Shown: positions 1 through 8,077, numbered from the stretch's first letter. The stretch is DNA of 64,000 nt from Cytobacillus gottheilii (GCF_900166665.1 NZ_LT800494.1:3556061-3620060), one strand, 5' to 3'. Notes: generated by a model from the letters alone, not told the origin. Program-made: numbers and translations.

Positions 1-1092
1 ATACGTCTGATCAGCGAACGAATCGGAGCCGTTTTCTTTAAAACCGCCTCCCTTCTTCGCAAAGTTCCAAATGAAACATTGCTTGAAATGGGGTTTCCAG
101 CTGAAACCCTTTCCTATATTCGTTTGAAAACGATGCATTCTGAGAGCGTGATCGCCAGGCTAGATCTGATCCCCTCCTGCGACAGCTATAAATGCATTGA
201 GATTAATGCAGATACGCCTACTTTCATTAAAGAGCTCTTTTCGGTTAACGCTGAAATCTGCCGGGAGTTTGGGATGATCGATCCGAATGAAGGCATGGAA
301 GCAAAGTTAAGATCCGCCGTACAGGAAAGTATTAAACAAAGCTCGCAAAAGAAAAACCCTAATATCGTTTTCACGGCACATGAAGACAATATCGAGGATC
401 GGGAAACGGTTCTATATCTGCAAAAAGGGATAGATTCCAAGTTCACCCCTCTCCATAAGCTTCACATTGAAAAAGGTGTGGGTCTATTTGATGAGCAAGG
501 GAAAAAAATCGATATTCTCTATCGTCAGACGTTTCCGATTGAAAACCTGATTAAAGATGAGGATGACAAAGGAAATCTCATCGGTCTTTGGTTACTAGAC
601 CTGATTGAGGATGGAAAGCTTACTGTTATTAATCCTCCCTCCGCTTTTCTGCTGCAAAACAAAGCGGTTCAGGCCATTATTTGGGGTTTGCATGAAGAGC
701 ACCATTCTTTTTTTACAGAAGAAGAGCATAGCTGGATTGGAGAGTACTTCCTTCCAACTTACCTGGAAGCAGATTATTTCATCCAAAATGGAATTCCTTT
801 TGTGAAAAAGCCGATCTTTGGGCGTGAAGGCGATACGGTTGAGATTTTTAATCGTAGCGGAAAACTTGTTTTAGCCGATGCGCAAAGCTCTTATACCGAC
901 TATCTCCCCGTATACCAGCAATATATCGAGCATCCGTCCATGGATTTTCAGAGTGAAAAAGGCAAACAAAATGGCAAACTGCTTCTCGGCAGCTTTCTGC
1001 TAAATGGGAAGCCTGGAGCTATCGGTTATCGGATTGGCGAAACCATTACGAATAACCTTTCTTATTATCTTCCTGCGGGAATCAGGAGGTAG
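1..1092 (+). CDS. Glutathionylspermidine synthase family protein (5' end outside window)
   Basis: Open from base 1 with no stop, so the gene begins upstream of the window; the first in-frame TTG at 79 is not a convincing start. The visible 363 residues match the C-terminal ATP-grasp amide ligase half of the YgiC/YjfC family: an SCDSYKCIEINADTP stretch, a KKPIFGREGDTVEIF stretch, and a C-terminal segment ending in NNLSYYLPAGI. Family members join an amine to a peptide or acid with ATP; in bacilli without glutathionylspermidine the substrate is unknown. The stop is 3 bases before the K+ channel gene, so the two are co-transcribed. Function is by family only. Confidence 0.85.
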   Translation: MRLISERIGAVFFKTASLLRKVPNETLLEMGFPAETLSYIRLKTMHSESVIARLDLIPSCDSYKCIEINADTPTFIKELFSVNAEICREFGMIDPNEGMEAKLRSAVQESIKQSSQKKNPNIVFTAHEDNIEDRETVLYLQKGIDSKFTPLHKLHIEKGVGLFDEQGKKIDILYRQTFPIENLIKDEDDKGNLIGLWLLDLIEDGKLTVINPPSAFLLQNKAVQAIIWGLHEEHHSFFTEEEHSWIGEYFLPTYLEADYFIQNGIPFVKKPIFGREGDTVEIFNRSGKLVLADAQSSYTDYLPVYQQYIEHPSMDFQSEKGKQNGKLLLGSFLLNGKPGAIGYRIGETITNNLSYYLPAGIRR

Positions 1093-1095
1093 AGC

Positions 1096-2124
1096 ATGTA
1101 TATCTTACATAAAATCTTTTCGAAGCTAACAAAAATTAGATTGATTGATGCGGCTCTGCTGGCTGCTGCGATGATTTTTATCAGCAGCGTTACGATGAAG
1201 CTCGTGGAGCCTGAGACTTTTCCCCGCTATATCGATGCCCTATGGTGGACGATGACCACGCTCGTCACTGTTGGATATGGCGATTATTATCCAACAAGTG
1301 ATCTCGGCAGGGTTTTCACCATGCTGCTTGTTTATACTTTTGGCATCGGCGGAATGGGGATTATTATTGGAAAACTATTTGAAGGCTTCAGCACTTACCG
1401 TAAATGGAAGGAGGAAGGAAAATTGCAGTATTCCGGGAAAGATCATTATATTTTAATCGGCGGCACGAAAGAAAAGTTAGCTAATGTCATAGAGGAAATC
1501 ACCAGCAGCGGCCCGAAAAAGGAAATCGTCATCATTGACCATCTGGAACGCGCACCAATTGAAGGCGATCAGGTGCATTTTATCAGCGGCAATCCTGCTG
1601 AAGAAGAAGTTTTACTGAAAGCCAATATCCTTGAAGCGAAATCGGTTGCTATTTTCTCTGATGACCGAAACGATCAGGCAGAATACGCCGATGGCAAAAC
1701 CCTGCTCACTGCCTCTCGCGTCGAACATATTTCCAAAAAGTACGACCGCAATATCTATACCATCGTCGAAGTCAAAAAAGATAAACATATCGCCCTGTTC
1801 GAACATGCCAATGTCGATGAATTTATTCTTTCCAATGATTCCGTTTCCCGTCTCATGGCTCAAGCCTCCCTCCACCATGGTTCAAGCAAACTATTCAACC
1901 AGATGCTAAGTAACAAAGATGGCGAAAACCTCTATGCTATCTCCGTAAAGCCTCAATGGAAAACCTACCGTGATGCGGCTATGGAGCTTTTTGATATGGG
2001 AGCTGTACTGCTATCGGATGGAAACTCTCTAGATATTGCGCGGAGACATCAGGAATCTATTCCATGTGATGCGCAGCTGTTTATTTTGTGTGATGAGGAG
2101 ACTTATTGGAGGGTTGTGGGGTAG
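1096..2124 (+). CDS. Potassium channel protein with RCK/TrkA-N domain
   Basis: 342 residues. A first membrane helix (about 17-36), pore loop with the K+ selectivity filter TVGYGD at residues 58-63, second helix (about 70-90), then a cytosolic Rossmann RCK/TrkA-N domain (from about 110, 'YILIGG' nucleotide-binding start). This is the two-helix MthK/YugO architecture, giving a tetrameric ligand-gated K+ channel in the plasma membrane. AGGAGGT lies 5 bases before ATG 1096 and inside the end of the preceding gene. Pairing with a glutathionylspermidine-synthase-like gene suggests linked control of cation or polyamine balance (inference). Resemblance to YugO is architectural; orthology was not tested. 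Confidence 0.9.
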   Translation: MYILHKIFSKLTKIRLIDAALLAAAMIFISSVTMKLVEPETFPRYIDALWWTMTTLVTVGYGDYYPTSDLGRVFTMLLVYTFGIGGMGIIIGKLFEGFSTYRKWKEEGKLQYSGKDHYILIGGTKEKLANVIEEITSSGPKKEIVIIDHLERAPIEGDQVHFISGNPAEEEVLLKANILEAKSVAIFSDDRNDQAEYADGKTLLTASRVEHISKKYDRNIYTIVEVKKDKHIALFEHANVDEFILSNDSVSRLMAQASLHHGSSKLFNQMLSNKDGENLYAISVKPQWKTYRDAAMELFDMGAVLLSDGNSLDIARRHQESIPCDAQLFILCDEETYWRVVG

Positions 2125-2143
2125 GGCTTGCTTCTCACTTAAT

Positions 2144-2445
2144 TTAGAGCGTTTGAAATAAGCGGAGGGAGTTCAAGTTCCTATAATCCTCATCTGAAAT
2201 ACAGATATCACCAACTAACTCATTATTATCGTATTTAATAAATTCATAGAATTTCATAGTATCTTCTGGGAAAACAGTTTTTTCAAAATTCTTAAACCCT
2301 TCAAATGGCACTAATAATAAATTCGCTTTTATTAAATCCTCTTCGTATTCTTTTGGAGAAAATATTCTTTAGAATAAATATCATCAAAGGTCAAATTACC
2401 TTTAGGAATCTCTAAATTATTGATTTTTTCGCTTTCGTGGATCAT
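2144..2445 (-). pseudogene. Frameshifted small gene of unknown family
   Basis: Reading from ATG at 2445 the frame opens as M-I-H-E-S-E-K-I-N-N and closes near 2340. Moving one base near 2355 restores a protein-like reading (S-P-K-E-Y-E-E-D-L-I, then VPFEGFKNF and DDIYSKEYF-type segments) that ends at TAA 2144-2146. About 100 residues in all. The family was not recognised. A second broken reading frame ends 5 bases upstream, so the two look like the corpse of a two-gene unit. Confidence 0.45.
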
Positions 2446-2450
2446 TACAA

Positions 2451-2580
2451 TTAGCCCCCCTTTTGAATATGCTGACTGATAATTTCATTGGCTTTCTTTT
2501 GATCAACCTTAACCTCGAAAATTAAATGGATTGAACATTCTTAATATTAACAAAAACACTTTTCGGATTACGAAGAAATG
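2451..2580 (-). pseudogene. C-terminal fragment of a decayed gene
   Basis: Minus-strand reading gives FLRNPKSVFVNIKNVQSI, then after a one-base shift HLIFEVKVDQKKANEII and a stop at 2451-2453. The codon usage looks protein-like but no start and no domain can be named. It lies directly upstream of, and on the same strand as, the frameshifted frame at 2144-2445. Confidence 0.35.
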
Positions 2581-2612
2581 AAAAAGGTTTATTCGTCATA
2601 ATAAACCTTTTT
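2581..2612 (-). terminator. Hairpin terminator after the 44-residue ORF
   Basis: Perfect inverted repeat AAAAAGGTTTAT - 8 bases - ATAAACCTTTTT. It overlaps the stop codon of the 44-residue ORF (2589) and could end transcription of the island operon. The flanking A and T runs would let it work on either strand. Confidence 0.6.
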
Positions 2613-2723
2613 CATTTCGCCTTTTACAGCATTAATGCTTTTTCCAAGGTCATACGGCTGTGAATAATAGATTTTACCACATCCATTTTTGACAAATAAG
2701 ATACCGCCGTACTCACAGATCAT
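2589..2723 (-). CDS. Small hypothetical protein (44 aa)
   Basis: ATG at 2723 preceded by AAAAAGGAG at a good distance (8 bases), 44 codons, TAA at 2589. The protein begins MICEYGGILFVKNGCGK and ends GEMKKVYYDE; it is Gly/Tyr-rich with two Cys and has no membrane segment or named domain. It lies 32 bases downstream of the HEPN gene on the same strand and just before a terminator, so it could be the last gene of the restriction operon, or an independent small Bacillus gene. The ribosome binding site is the main reason to call it. Confidence 0.5.
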   Translation of the reverse strand: MICEYGGILFVKNGCGKIYYSQPYDLGKSINAVKGEMKKVYYDE

Positions 2724-2755
2724 TAAAAAACTCCTTTTTGGAATAAAGACGATTT

Positions 2756-3274
2756 TTAAGTCAGTTTTCTTTCTAGATAGTCAATTAGCCTTAATGCTTG
2801 TTTATATAAATCGTAAATTTCTTCGTTTGTCTGTTCTATAAAAAATGTGGCCATGTTTTTATGAACAAGCTGATTTCTTAAGTCTCCCAGCCTCATAAAG
2901 GCTTTGGCTGCAAACTCTAATTCCTGCTCTTTTATCTCCTCAATGGCTTGTTTTTTAAAGTCTTCACCAAACCAGCCCAAAAACCTATTTATATTATTTT
3001 TGTCCCAATCAAAAAGGCTATGATATTGCCTATCCAGAGCTTTTTTCTTTAGGAAAGACACAATTTCATTGCTATTATCGGTCTTTAAACCAAAAAAACG
3101 AATTAATAATTCAGTAACTTTTGTTTCGAAAAAACTTGCTGCAGAAACAAGAAGGATTTTCTTTAACTTATTATCCATATCCTGTTGAAAAGAAACCTCT
3201 TGTTTCTCAGCCAAATATTCAAGTAAATCTTTGTTTTCGTTGTAAACTCTATCAACAATCGTTTCTTCCATCAA
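2756..3274 (-). CDS. HEPN domain protein, MAE_28990/MAE_18760-like
   Basis: 172 residues, all-helical. The HEPN catalytic motif RX4H is visible as R133-N-Q-L-V-H138. The family contains metal-independent RNases used in toxin-antitoxin and abortive-infection systems, and this sub-type is known to sit beside DUF262 proteins. The ATG overlaps the stop of the DUF262 gene (ATGA, 3271-3274), so translation is coupled. Here it probably acts as an RNA-cleaving effector or as a partner of the DUF262 protein; that role is inferred from the motif and the neighbour. Confidence 0.75.
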   Translation of the reverse strand: MMEETIVDRVYNENKDLLEYLAEKQEVSFQQDMDNKLKKILLVSAASFFETKVTELLIRFFGLKTDNSNEIVSFLKKKALDRQYHSLFDWDKNNINRFLGWFGEDFKKQAIEEIKEQELEFAAKAFMRLGDLRNQLVHKNMATFFIEQTNEEIYDLYKQALRLIDYLERKLT

Positions 3275-4464
3275 TCATCACCCTCGGACGCTCCATTAAG
3301 AATCTCATCCGCAATGAATAATCTCTTTTTTACAATATCTCTTCTTGCAGTGCTATGATGTGTCGCATTAATAAATCCACGGTTTCTTTTTAATTTGTCG
3401 ACTAAATTAGGGTCAATTTCATGAGTAACTAATTCCTGATCAGCCAAATATGGTTCGCATGTTGCTTTAAAAATAGCCTCAAAAATGGAAATATTGAACT
3501 TACCAGTTCCTGTACTAAAGCATTCAGAATCCAAATCACTTGTTGCTTCTAGGAACGATACAAATAATTTCTCTAAATATTCTACCTTGGTAGCTGGGAA
3601 ATCCTTCGCATCTCGAGCAAAATTATTCAAAAACTTCACCATAGAAGGCTTATACTCGGAATTCTTTAAAAGTATCCCGAATCCACGAAGCAAAATTTCT
3701 ATGTCCCTCATTCGTAAATCTGGGTTCTCTTTCCCTATAATCTCCCGCCATCTTGGCAATAAATTAATTCTTCTAAGCATCATATCAAATTCTGAATAAT
3801 AAAGACTAGAACGAATTTCTTGTGTATTCAAGTTTTGGCTTCCAGAATTCAATCGATTGAAGATTTCAAATACGGAAGAATTGCTATCCTCTGGTTGATT
3901 TTGCTTGATAATAATATTCCTAATGGTACGAAGGTCAAATGTTGGTTTATCATCACCTAAAGTAGAATACGTTAACTTATTTAGCGGATGTTCCACGCCA
4001 GCTTTAACCTCAGGTAATTTTAATTTAAATGGAACAAAGTAATCACTGTCTTGTAACTTTTCATCAGGAATTTTTCCTTCTTTATCAAAGATTTCTCTTA
4101 ATTCAGCTCTCATGTCTTTTTTTGGAAATCTTCCTTTGATAAAGTAATAAATAGTCATTAATCTTTGTTGACCATCAATAACTAAGAACTTATTCCTTGA
4201 TTGCTCATACAAAAATATTTGTGGTACTGGGAGACCGATAATAATGGACTCAATAAGTTTCGAAGCTCGGTTCCGATCCCATACATAATTTCTTTGGAAA
4301 CCAGGGATTTTTACTACGCCTGATTCCATAAAATCAAAAAGTGTTTTTATATTAAAATCATTCGGAGAAGCTGTTATATCATATTCTGTAAACGAGTAAC
4401 CTTCTTCTTCATCTTCTTCTTGTTCTTCTTCTTCGATCCAATCATCGTTATGAACTTCTTCCAT
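3271..4464 (-). CDS. DUF262 domain protein (GmrS/ParB-like fold)
   Basis: 397 residues. A very acidic N-terminus (residues 8-21 almost all Asp/Glu) is followed by the DUF262 core: PGFQRNYVW at 54-62 and IDGQQR at 96-101, then FNRLNSGSQNLNTQEIR. DUF262 is a ParB/Srx-like NTP-binding domain seen in GmrSD, BrxU and SspE defence proteins. No HNH/DUF1524 nuclease domain is visible in the C-terminal part, unlike GmrD or SspE, so any nuclease must be supplied by the HEPN partner. A clean AGGAGGG ribosome site lies 22 bases after the endonuclease gene. Membership in the same operon is seen; joint function is inference. Confidence 0.8.
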   Translation of the reverse strand: MEEVHNDDWIEEEEQEEDEEEGYSFTEYDITASPNDFNIKTLFDFMESGVVKIPGFQRNYVWDRNRASKLIESIIIGLPVPQIFLYEQSRNKFLVIDGQQRLMTIYYFIKGRFPKKDMRAELREIFDKEGKIPDEKLQDSDYFVPFKLKLPEVKAGVEHPLNKLTYSTLGDDKPTFDLRTIRNIIIKQNQPEDSNSSVFEIFNRLNSGSQNLNTQEIRSSLYYSEFDMMLRRINLLPRWREIIGKENPDLRMRDIEILLRGFGILLKNSEYKPSMVKFLNNFARDAKDFPATKVEYLEKLFVSFLEATSDLDSECFSTGTGKFNISIFEAIFKATCEPYLADQELVTHEIDPNLVDKLKRNRGFINATHHSTARRDIVKKRLFIADEILNGASEGDD

Positions 4465-4486
4465 TTCTTATCCCTCCTATACTTTT

Positions 4487-5569
4487 TTAAGCTAATAGGC
4501 CAATTGTTGGTTCCATAAAGCTATCTAAAAATTCTTCCGTTACACCTCGGATTTTCCTACGCTGACACAATGAATACAACTCTTCTACCGCTGAGTATGG
4601 AAAATATCGAACATCTAATGTTTTAAACTGTGGTCTATTGGCTTCCCTTAAGACTTTACTACGATCTTCGTCAGGTGCCACGATGACGTATCTTGTAGGG
4701 AATGGTGGCAGTGCATCTTGGAGACCCTTCATTCTTGTAAGACCACTTGTTACGCCTGTGCTGTGTTCCACTTCCATTACTGCAGGCATTAACTTTCCAT
4801 TCTTAAACCAAATACAATCGATTAGTTTCGCTGCGTTATACGCTTCGTCAAATGCCGCAATCAATCTCTCATCCCTTAACGAATTCACTACTCCAGTCAT
4901 TTCTCCAACCCGTTGGTTGTTATACATAATTCCTTTATCATTTTGAGCTATCCATGTGCGAAAACCTAATTGTTTTCCGATCATAATTAACGCCACTTGA
5001 ATCTGCGAATGCCGTCTTTTGATTTCAATATCAATTTCATTATGTTCAAAACCTTCTGGCAGAACTAATGAATCGTAAAAAGCATCTGCATTCGGGATTT
5101 CTGAAATGACAATATCCGTTTCTGCCTTTACCATAACCCCTAGTTCATGAGGCCTTTTAGGACACCACATAAGATGCTTGTGTCCGTTCTTAATAGTGGA
5201 ATTTGACGTAGTGCTTTCAATTCGCCCAGGATAAACATAATAAAACTGTGGTGTATGAGCAATGAGTGCTTCCAAGACTGATCTTGTATTGTAACTACCA
5301 CCTAAAACACGATCGAAATTGATTGGCTGATTCGGGAAAAATGCATTGGCAACTCTCCATATCATTTCAGCAGAAATAGATTCTTCTTTGGCTGTAAAGG
5401 GAGTACCACCTTTACTTGGGTCATATCTTTTAATAACAATAGGACCTTCTGGCCTTGTAATACTTACTATTTTTATAAGACCTTTTGTTTTTGGATTAAT
5501 ATATGGAAATGTTCTATTTTTCGGTAATTGATCAATATAAGCAACAATGTCAGATGCGGTCAATCTCAT
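4487..5569 (-). CDS. Putative type II restriction endonuclease (PD-(D/E)XK-like, E-x-E)
   Basis: 360 residues. The N-terminal 240 residues match no domain I can name and may bind DNA. The C-terminal part carries a candidate active site, D251 (LIDCIW) followed by E266-V-E268 (VMEVEHS). This is the PD-(D/E)XK layout with the usual Lys replaced by Glu, as in BamHI (E-x-E). The start overlaps the methyltransferase gene by 20 bases. A cytosine methyltransferase directly upstream makes a cognate restriction enzyme the obvious reading. The recognition sequence cannot be told. A type IV or MRR-like enzyme is the alternative. Confidence 0.65.
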   Translation of the reverse strand: MRLTASDIVAYIDQLPKNRTFPYINPKTKGLIKIVSITRPEGPIVIKRYDPSKGGTPFTAKEESISAEMIWRVANAFFPNQPINFDRVLGGSYNTRSVLEALIAHTPQFYYVYPGRIESTTSNSTIKNGHKHLMWCPKRPHELGVMVKAETDIVISEIPNADAFYDSLVLPEGFEHNEIDIEIKRRHSQIQVALIMIGKQLGFRTWIAQNDKGIMYNNQRVGEMTGVVNSLRDERLIAAFDEAYNAAKLIDCIWFKNGKLMPAVMEVEHSTGVTSGLTRMKGLQDALPPFPTRYVIVAPDEDRSKVLREANRPQFKTLDVRYFPYSAVEELYSLCQRRKIRGVTEEFLDSFMEPTIGLLA

Positions 5570-6692
5570 CTCTCTGGTTTCCCCCTAAGAAATCCTTAAT
5601 CGTTTCTGCGATTCCCAAAGATGCTAAATATGGCACTCCGTTCCCGACGGTTTTAAATGCATCGGTCAACGTAATATCAGTCGGTATTTCAAAATTCTGC
5701 GGTAATGACTGTATAGCTAATGCTTCTGCTACTGTTAGCCTTCTGGCTTTATACGGATGTAAATGAACTTCGTTATTCCCGTAAGCGGCTGTAGGTGAAA
5801 ATCTCCAGCGATGAAGGCGTTTATATGATTTTTTCGAATCATCACCCTCTTCAATGACTAGGAATTTCGCTAAACCTGCTCTCGGTGTGAAAAATTGTTT
5901 ACTATTTGGATGATTTTCTACATCGTTCTTATGGAACCAATACTCGGCTGTTAGTTCCTCAATAATACCTTCTGGTTTTGGTGATACGGAGTCCTCTCCA
6001 AATTCATTCGTAGTAGGCCAAGGGATATTATTGATTGTTTTCATCGAATATTTCATATGATTCTCCCATGGAAAAAGCCCATTCGGAATAATCTCATCTG
6101 ACTCTTCGATGTTGTAACCTACTTCGCCTAATAACTCACGACGAAATCCCAGCAAGATAATCCGTTCTCTATGTTGAGCTGAACCATATTCTAGTGAATT
6201 GATTAATCTTTCCGTTGTTACATATCCATTTGCATGTAATTTGCTTTTCATTTCTTCAAAAAACTCACGATGTCTCTTGGTTCTCCATAATCCCTTTACA
6301 TTTTCAAATAGGAAAAAAGATGGCTTATGCTGACATATCAAATCCACATAGGTGCCTGATAGCTTTCCATTTTCTCCTTCACGTCCTTTGTTCTTACCCC
6401 CAACAGAAAAATCAGGACACGGAGGTCCACCGATAAATCCATAAAAGCTGTTTTCTGACTTGATTTCATTTATGTAAGCTCGTAACTGCTCTTGTTCCAG
6501 TAATTCCGTAATATCACCATTGTGATAGCCAAAACGCGGCTCTTCTATTTGAAGCATATTTCTAGAATGTTTGTATGACTTTAAAAAAGGTGTATGAATT
6601 TCGTTTACATACACTACATCAAACCCGCTATTTTCAAATCCTAAATCTAAAAAACCCGAACCTGAAAAGAACGAAAATATTGGGAAATTCAT
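5550..6692 (-). CDS. DNA (cytosine-5) methyltransferase, type II
   Basis: 380 residues with all core C5-MTase motifs in order: motif I FSFFSGSGFLDLGFE (7-20), motif IV PPCPDFS with catalytic C92, motif VI FENV (129-132), motif VIII QHRERI (173-178), a target-recognition region (about 190-330), motif IX RRLTVAEALAIQ and motif X GNGVPYLASL. It transfers a methyl group from AdoMet to cytosine C5. The gene is first in the minus-strand operon, with AAAGG 9 bases before ATG, and it overlaps the putative endonuclease. It would protect host DNA from that enzyme. No controller (C) gene is visible. Confidence 0.93.
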   Translation of the reverse strand: MNFPIFSFFSGSGFLDLGFENSGFDVVYVNEIHTPFLKSYKHSRNMLQIEEPRFGYHNGDITELLEQEQLRAYINEIKSENSFYGFIGGPPCPDFSVGGKNKGREGENGKLSGTYVDLICQHKPSFFLFENVKGLWRTKRHREFFEEMKSKLHANGYVTTERLINSLEYGSAQHRERIILLGFRRELLGEVGYNIEESDEIIPNGLFPWENHMKYSMKTINNIPWPTTNEFGEDSVSPKPEGIIEELTAEYWFHKNDVENHPNSKQFFTPRAGLAKFLVIEEGDDSKKSYKRLHRWRFSPTAAYGNNEVHLHPYKARRLTVAEALAIQSLPQNFEIPTDITLTDAFKTVGNGVPYLASLGIAETIKDFLGGNQRDEIDRI

Positions 6693-6824
6693 TTTATTTG
6701 CAACCTTTCTGTGTCCAAGAAGTATGTTTTTTTGCTATCTCGAATTATATCATATTAATATATTCTTTTTACGCAAAACAAATCAGGCATTGCCTGTTTT
6801 GTTTTCTTACTACTTGATTTCCTT

Positions 6825-6905
6825 TTAATTAACTACCTTCACTCCGACTACACTGTCAAACGCCACCCGCTCAAATTCACCAGGCTTTACAATAGGATCC
6901 ACCTA
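6825..6905 (-). pseudogene. C-terminal fragment of an unidentified gene
   Basis: Minus-strand frame VDPIVKPGEFERVAFDSVV then GVKVVN and TAA at 6825-6827. It reads like a genuine protein tail but has no start. It is joined to the transposase remnant upstream and may be host sequence stranded by an insertion. Confidence 0.3.
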
Positions 6906-6959
6906 ATGTACTCAACCATTGATGTCATGAGTGAATTCATCAACCCATATCATCAGCTT

Positions 6960-7081
6960 TACTAATAGAGCATATTCAATCGAGTAAATTATACGCAGGT
7001 CGAATGGTTTTTAGGCACCAGTTGATCTAACGCAACCATTTCAAGCTGATCACGTTGGATCGAATTATGTTTGGAAAGCAT
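6960..7081 (-). mobile_element. IS1182-family transposase remnant
   Basis: ATG at 7081 opens MLSKHNSIQRDQLEMVALDQ, continuing L-V-P-K-N-H, the characteristic N-terminus of IS1182-family transposases in Bacillaceae. The frame then hits a stop and several more. Only about 120 bases are recognisable; the rest of the element is gone. It marks the right boundary of the restriction island and suggests past transposon activity there. Confidence 0.6.
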
Positions 7082-7127
7082 CTTCATCACCTCTAACCTT
7101 ATTCTTCTTTTATTTTTAAACAAAAAA

Positions 7128-7192
7128 GACTGTAGGCAAACTCGATTTTCATCGAGTTTGCCTACAGTCTGAAGCCTGCTAAAAAGCAGGCT
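7128..7192 (-). terminator. Two successive hairpins, terminator of the 7.2-kb gene
   Basis: Hairpin 1 pairs AGCCTGCT (7173-7180) with AGCAGGCT (7185-7192). Hairpin 2 is a perfect 19-bp stem (7128-7146 with 7151-7169, loop 4), followed on the minus strand by seven bases of mostly T. They lie just past the stop codon at 7201. The long stem may originally have belonged to the end of the neighbouring IS1182 element. Confidence 0.7.
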
Positions 7193-7200
7193 TTTCTGTA

Positions 7201-7755
7201 TTAATGATTTTCCCTAATGGCTGTTTCTTCCAAGTCTAAATTCGCTCGAACTTTAGATATTGTCATTTCATACTCCTTTTTGTTACTTTCACCTAAACCT
7301 TTTGTGAATTCGCTATCGTCCATTAAATCAAGTAAACTTTTCATAACCTTGATCCTGGAAAGTGAAATTCGCTTTAAAGTTGGTATAGCAGCTATCCCTT
7401 TTAAACGCTCCAATTTTTCAAGGTCCACTTTGATTAATTCCAAATTTCTTTTAAAGTTTACATCTTTATTCAATGAGCTGTCGTTAGAAATCTCATCTAA
7501 GATTTCAGCTATAACCACTTTGTTTTGAGAAGTAAGATCAAAATTGAATTCTCCTTTACTCTTACTATCTTCCATACCTTCATAAATTCTTCCAATGTCT
7601 GACAATAGAAAATAATACTTTCTAAGTTTTCTACGTTGCACTAAATTCCAAACTTTTTTTATTTCACTTTTTGAGTCGAATAGAAATTGAGCAAGGGAAG
7701 CTAATAAATTTCCGCCACCGTTTCCACCATTTTCATTTTTATTTTCCTCTGTCAC
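7201..7755 (-). CDS. Hypothetical protein, helical, Gly/Asn-rich N-terminus
   Basis: 184 residues, GTG start at 7755 with GATAGGAGAGGT just upstream. Residues 2-16 are Asn/Gly/Glu-rich and low complexity. The remainder is predicted helical and charged (segments VQRRKLRKYYFLLSDIG and NLELIKVDLEKLERLKG). There is no signal peptide or membrane helix and no family was recognised. It is a single-gene unit with its own terminator, next to the restriction island and IS remnant, so it may be accessory DNA. Confidence 0.55.
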   Translation of the reverse strand: MTEENKNENGGNGGGNLLASLAQFLFDSKSEIKKVWNLVQRRKLRKYYFLLSDIGRIYEGMEDSKSKGEFNFDLTSQNKVVIAEILDEISNDSSLNKDVNFKRNLELIKVDLEKLERLKGIAAIPTLKRISLSRIKVMKSLLDLMDDSEFTKGLGESNKKEYEMTISKVRANLDLEETAIRENH

Positions 7756-8077
7756 ACTACCTCTCCTATCAACTGTAATAAAATATATTTTATTCCATAA
7801 TTACCCACTTAAGCAAGAACTTTGCTCATCACTAAACAGCAGAAGGAATCCTAGCAATTCTTATTTATACAGAAATGTACTCCTTTACAGTCACATTTAT
7901 TGTCACTCTTCACTTGAAAGTCACTACAAAGTCACACTTTTTTAATACAATACGGTAAGATACGGTATTTTTTTACTATCTTAAAATGCTTTGAATCTTT
8001 GATCTATCAATGATTTTAAACTATTTATGGTTCTTTACCTATATGTTTATAAATAGTCATAAGGTGAAGTTTTCTCC
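7756..8077. other. Intergenic region without a convincing gene
   Basis: A/T-rich. The only structure seen is four GTCAC boxes (7889-7935: AGTCAC, TGTCAC, AGTCAC, AGTCAC) with 12, 18 and 11 base steps and a duplicated ATACGGTA (about 7949-7967). Spacing is irregular and no replication gene is near, so iterons are not claimed. Confidence 0.3.

Noticed and set aside
7889-7935. Four GTCAC boxes as possible iterons
   Set aside because: Irregular spacing, low complexity and no replication initiator nearby.
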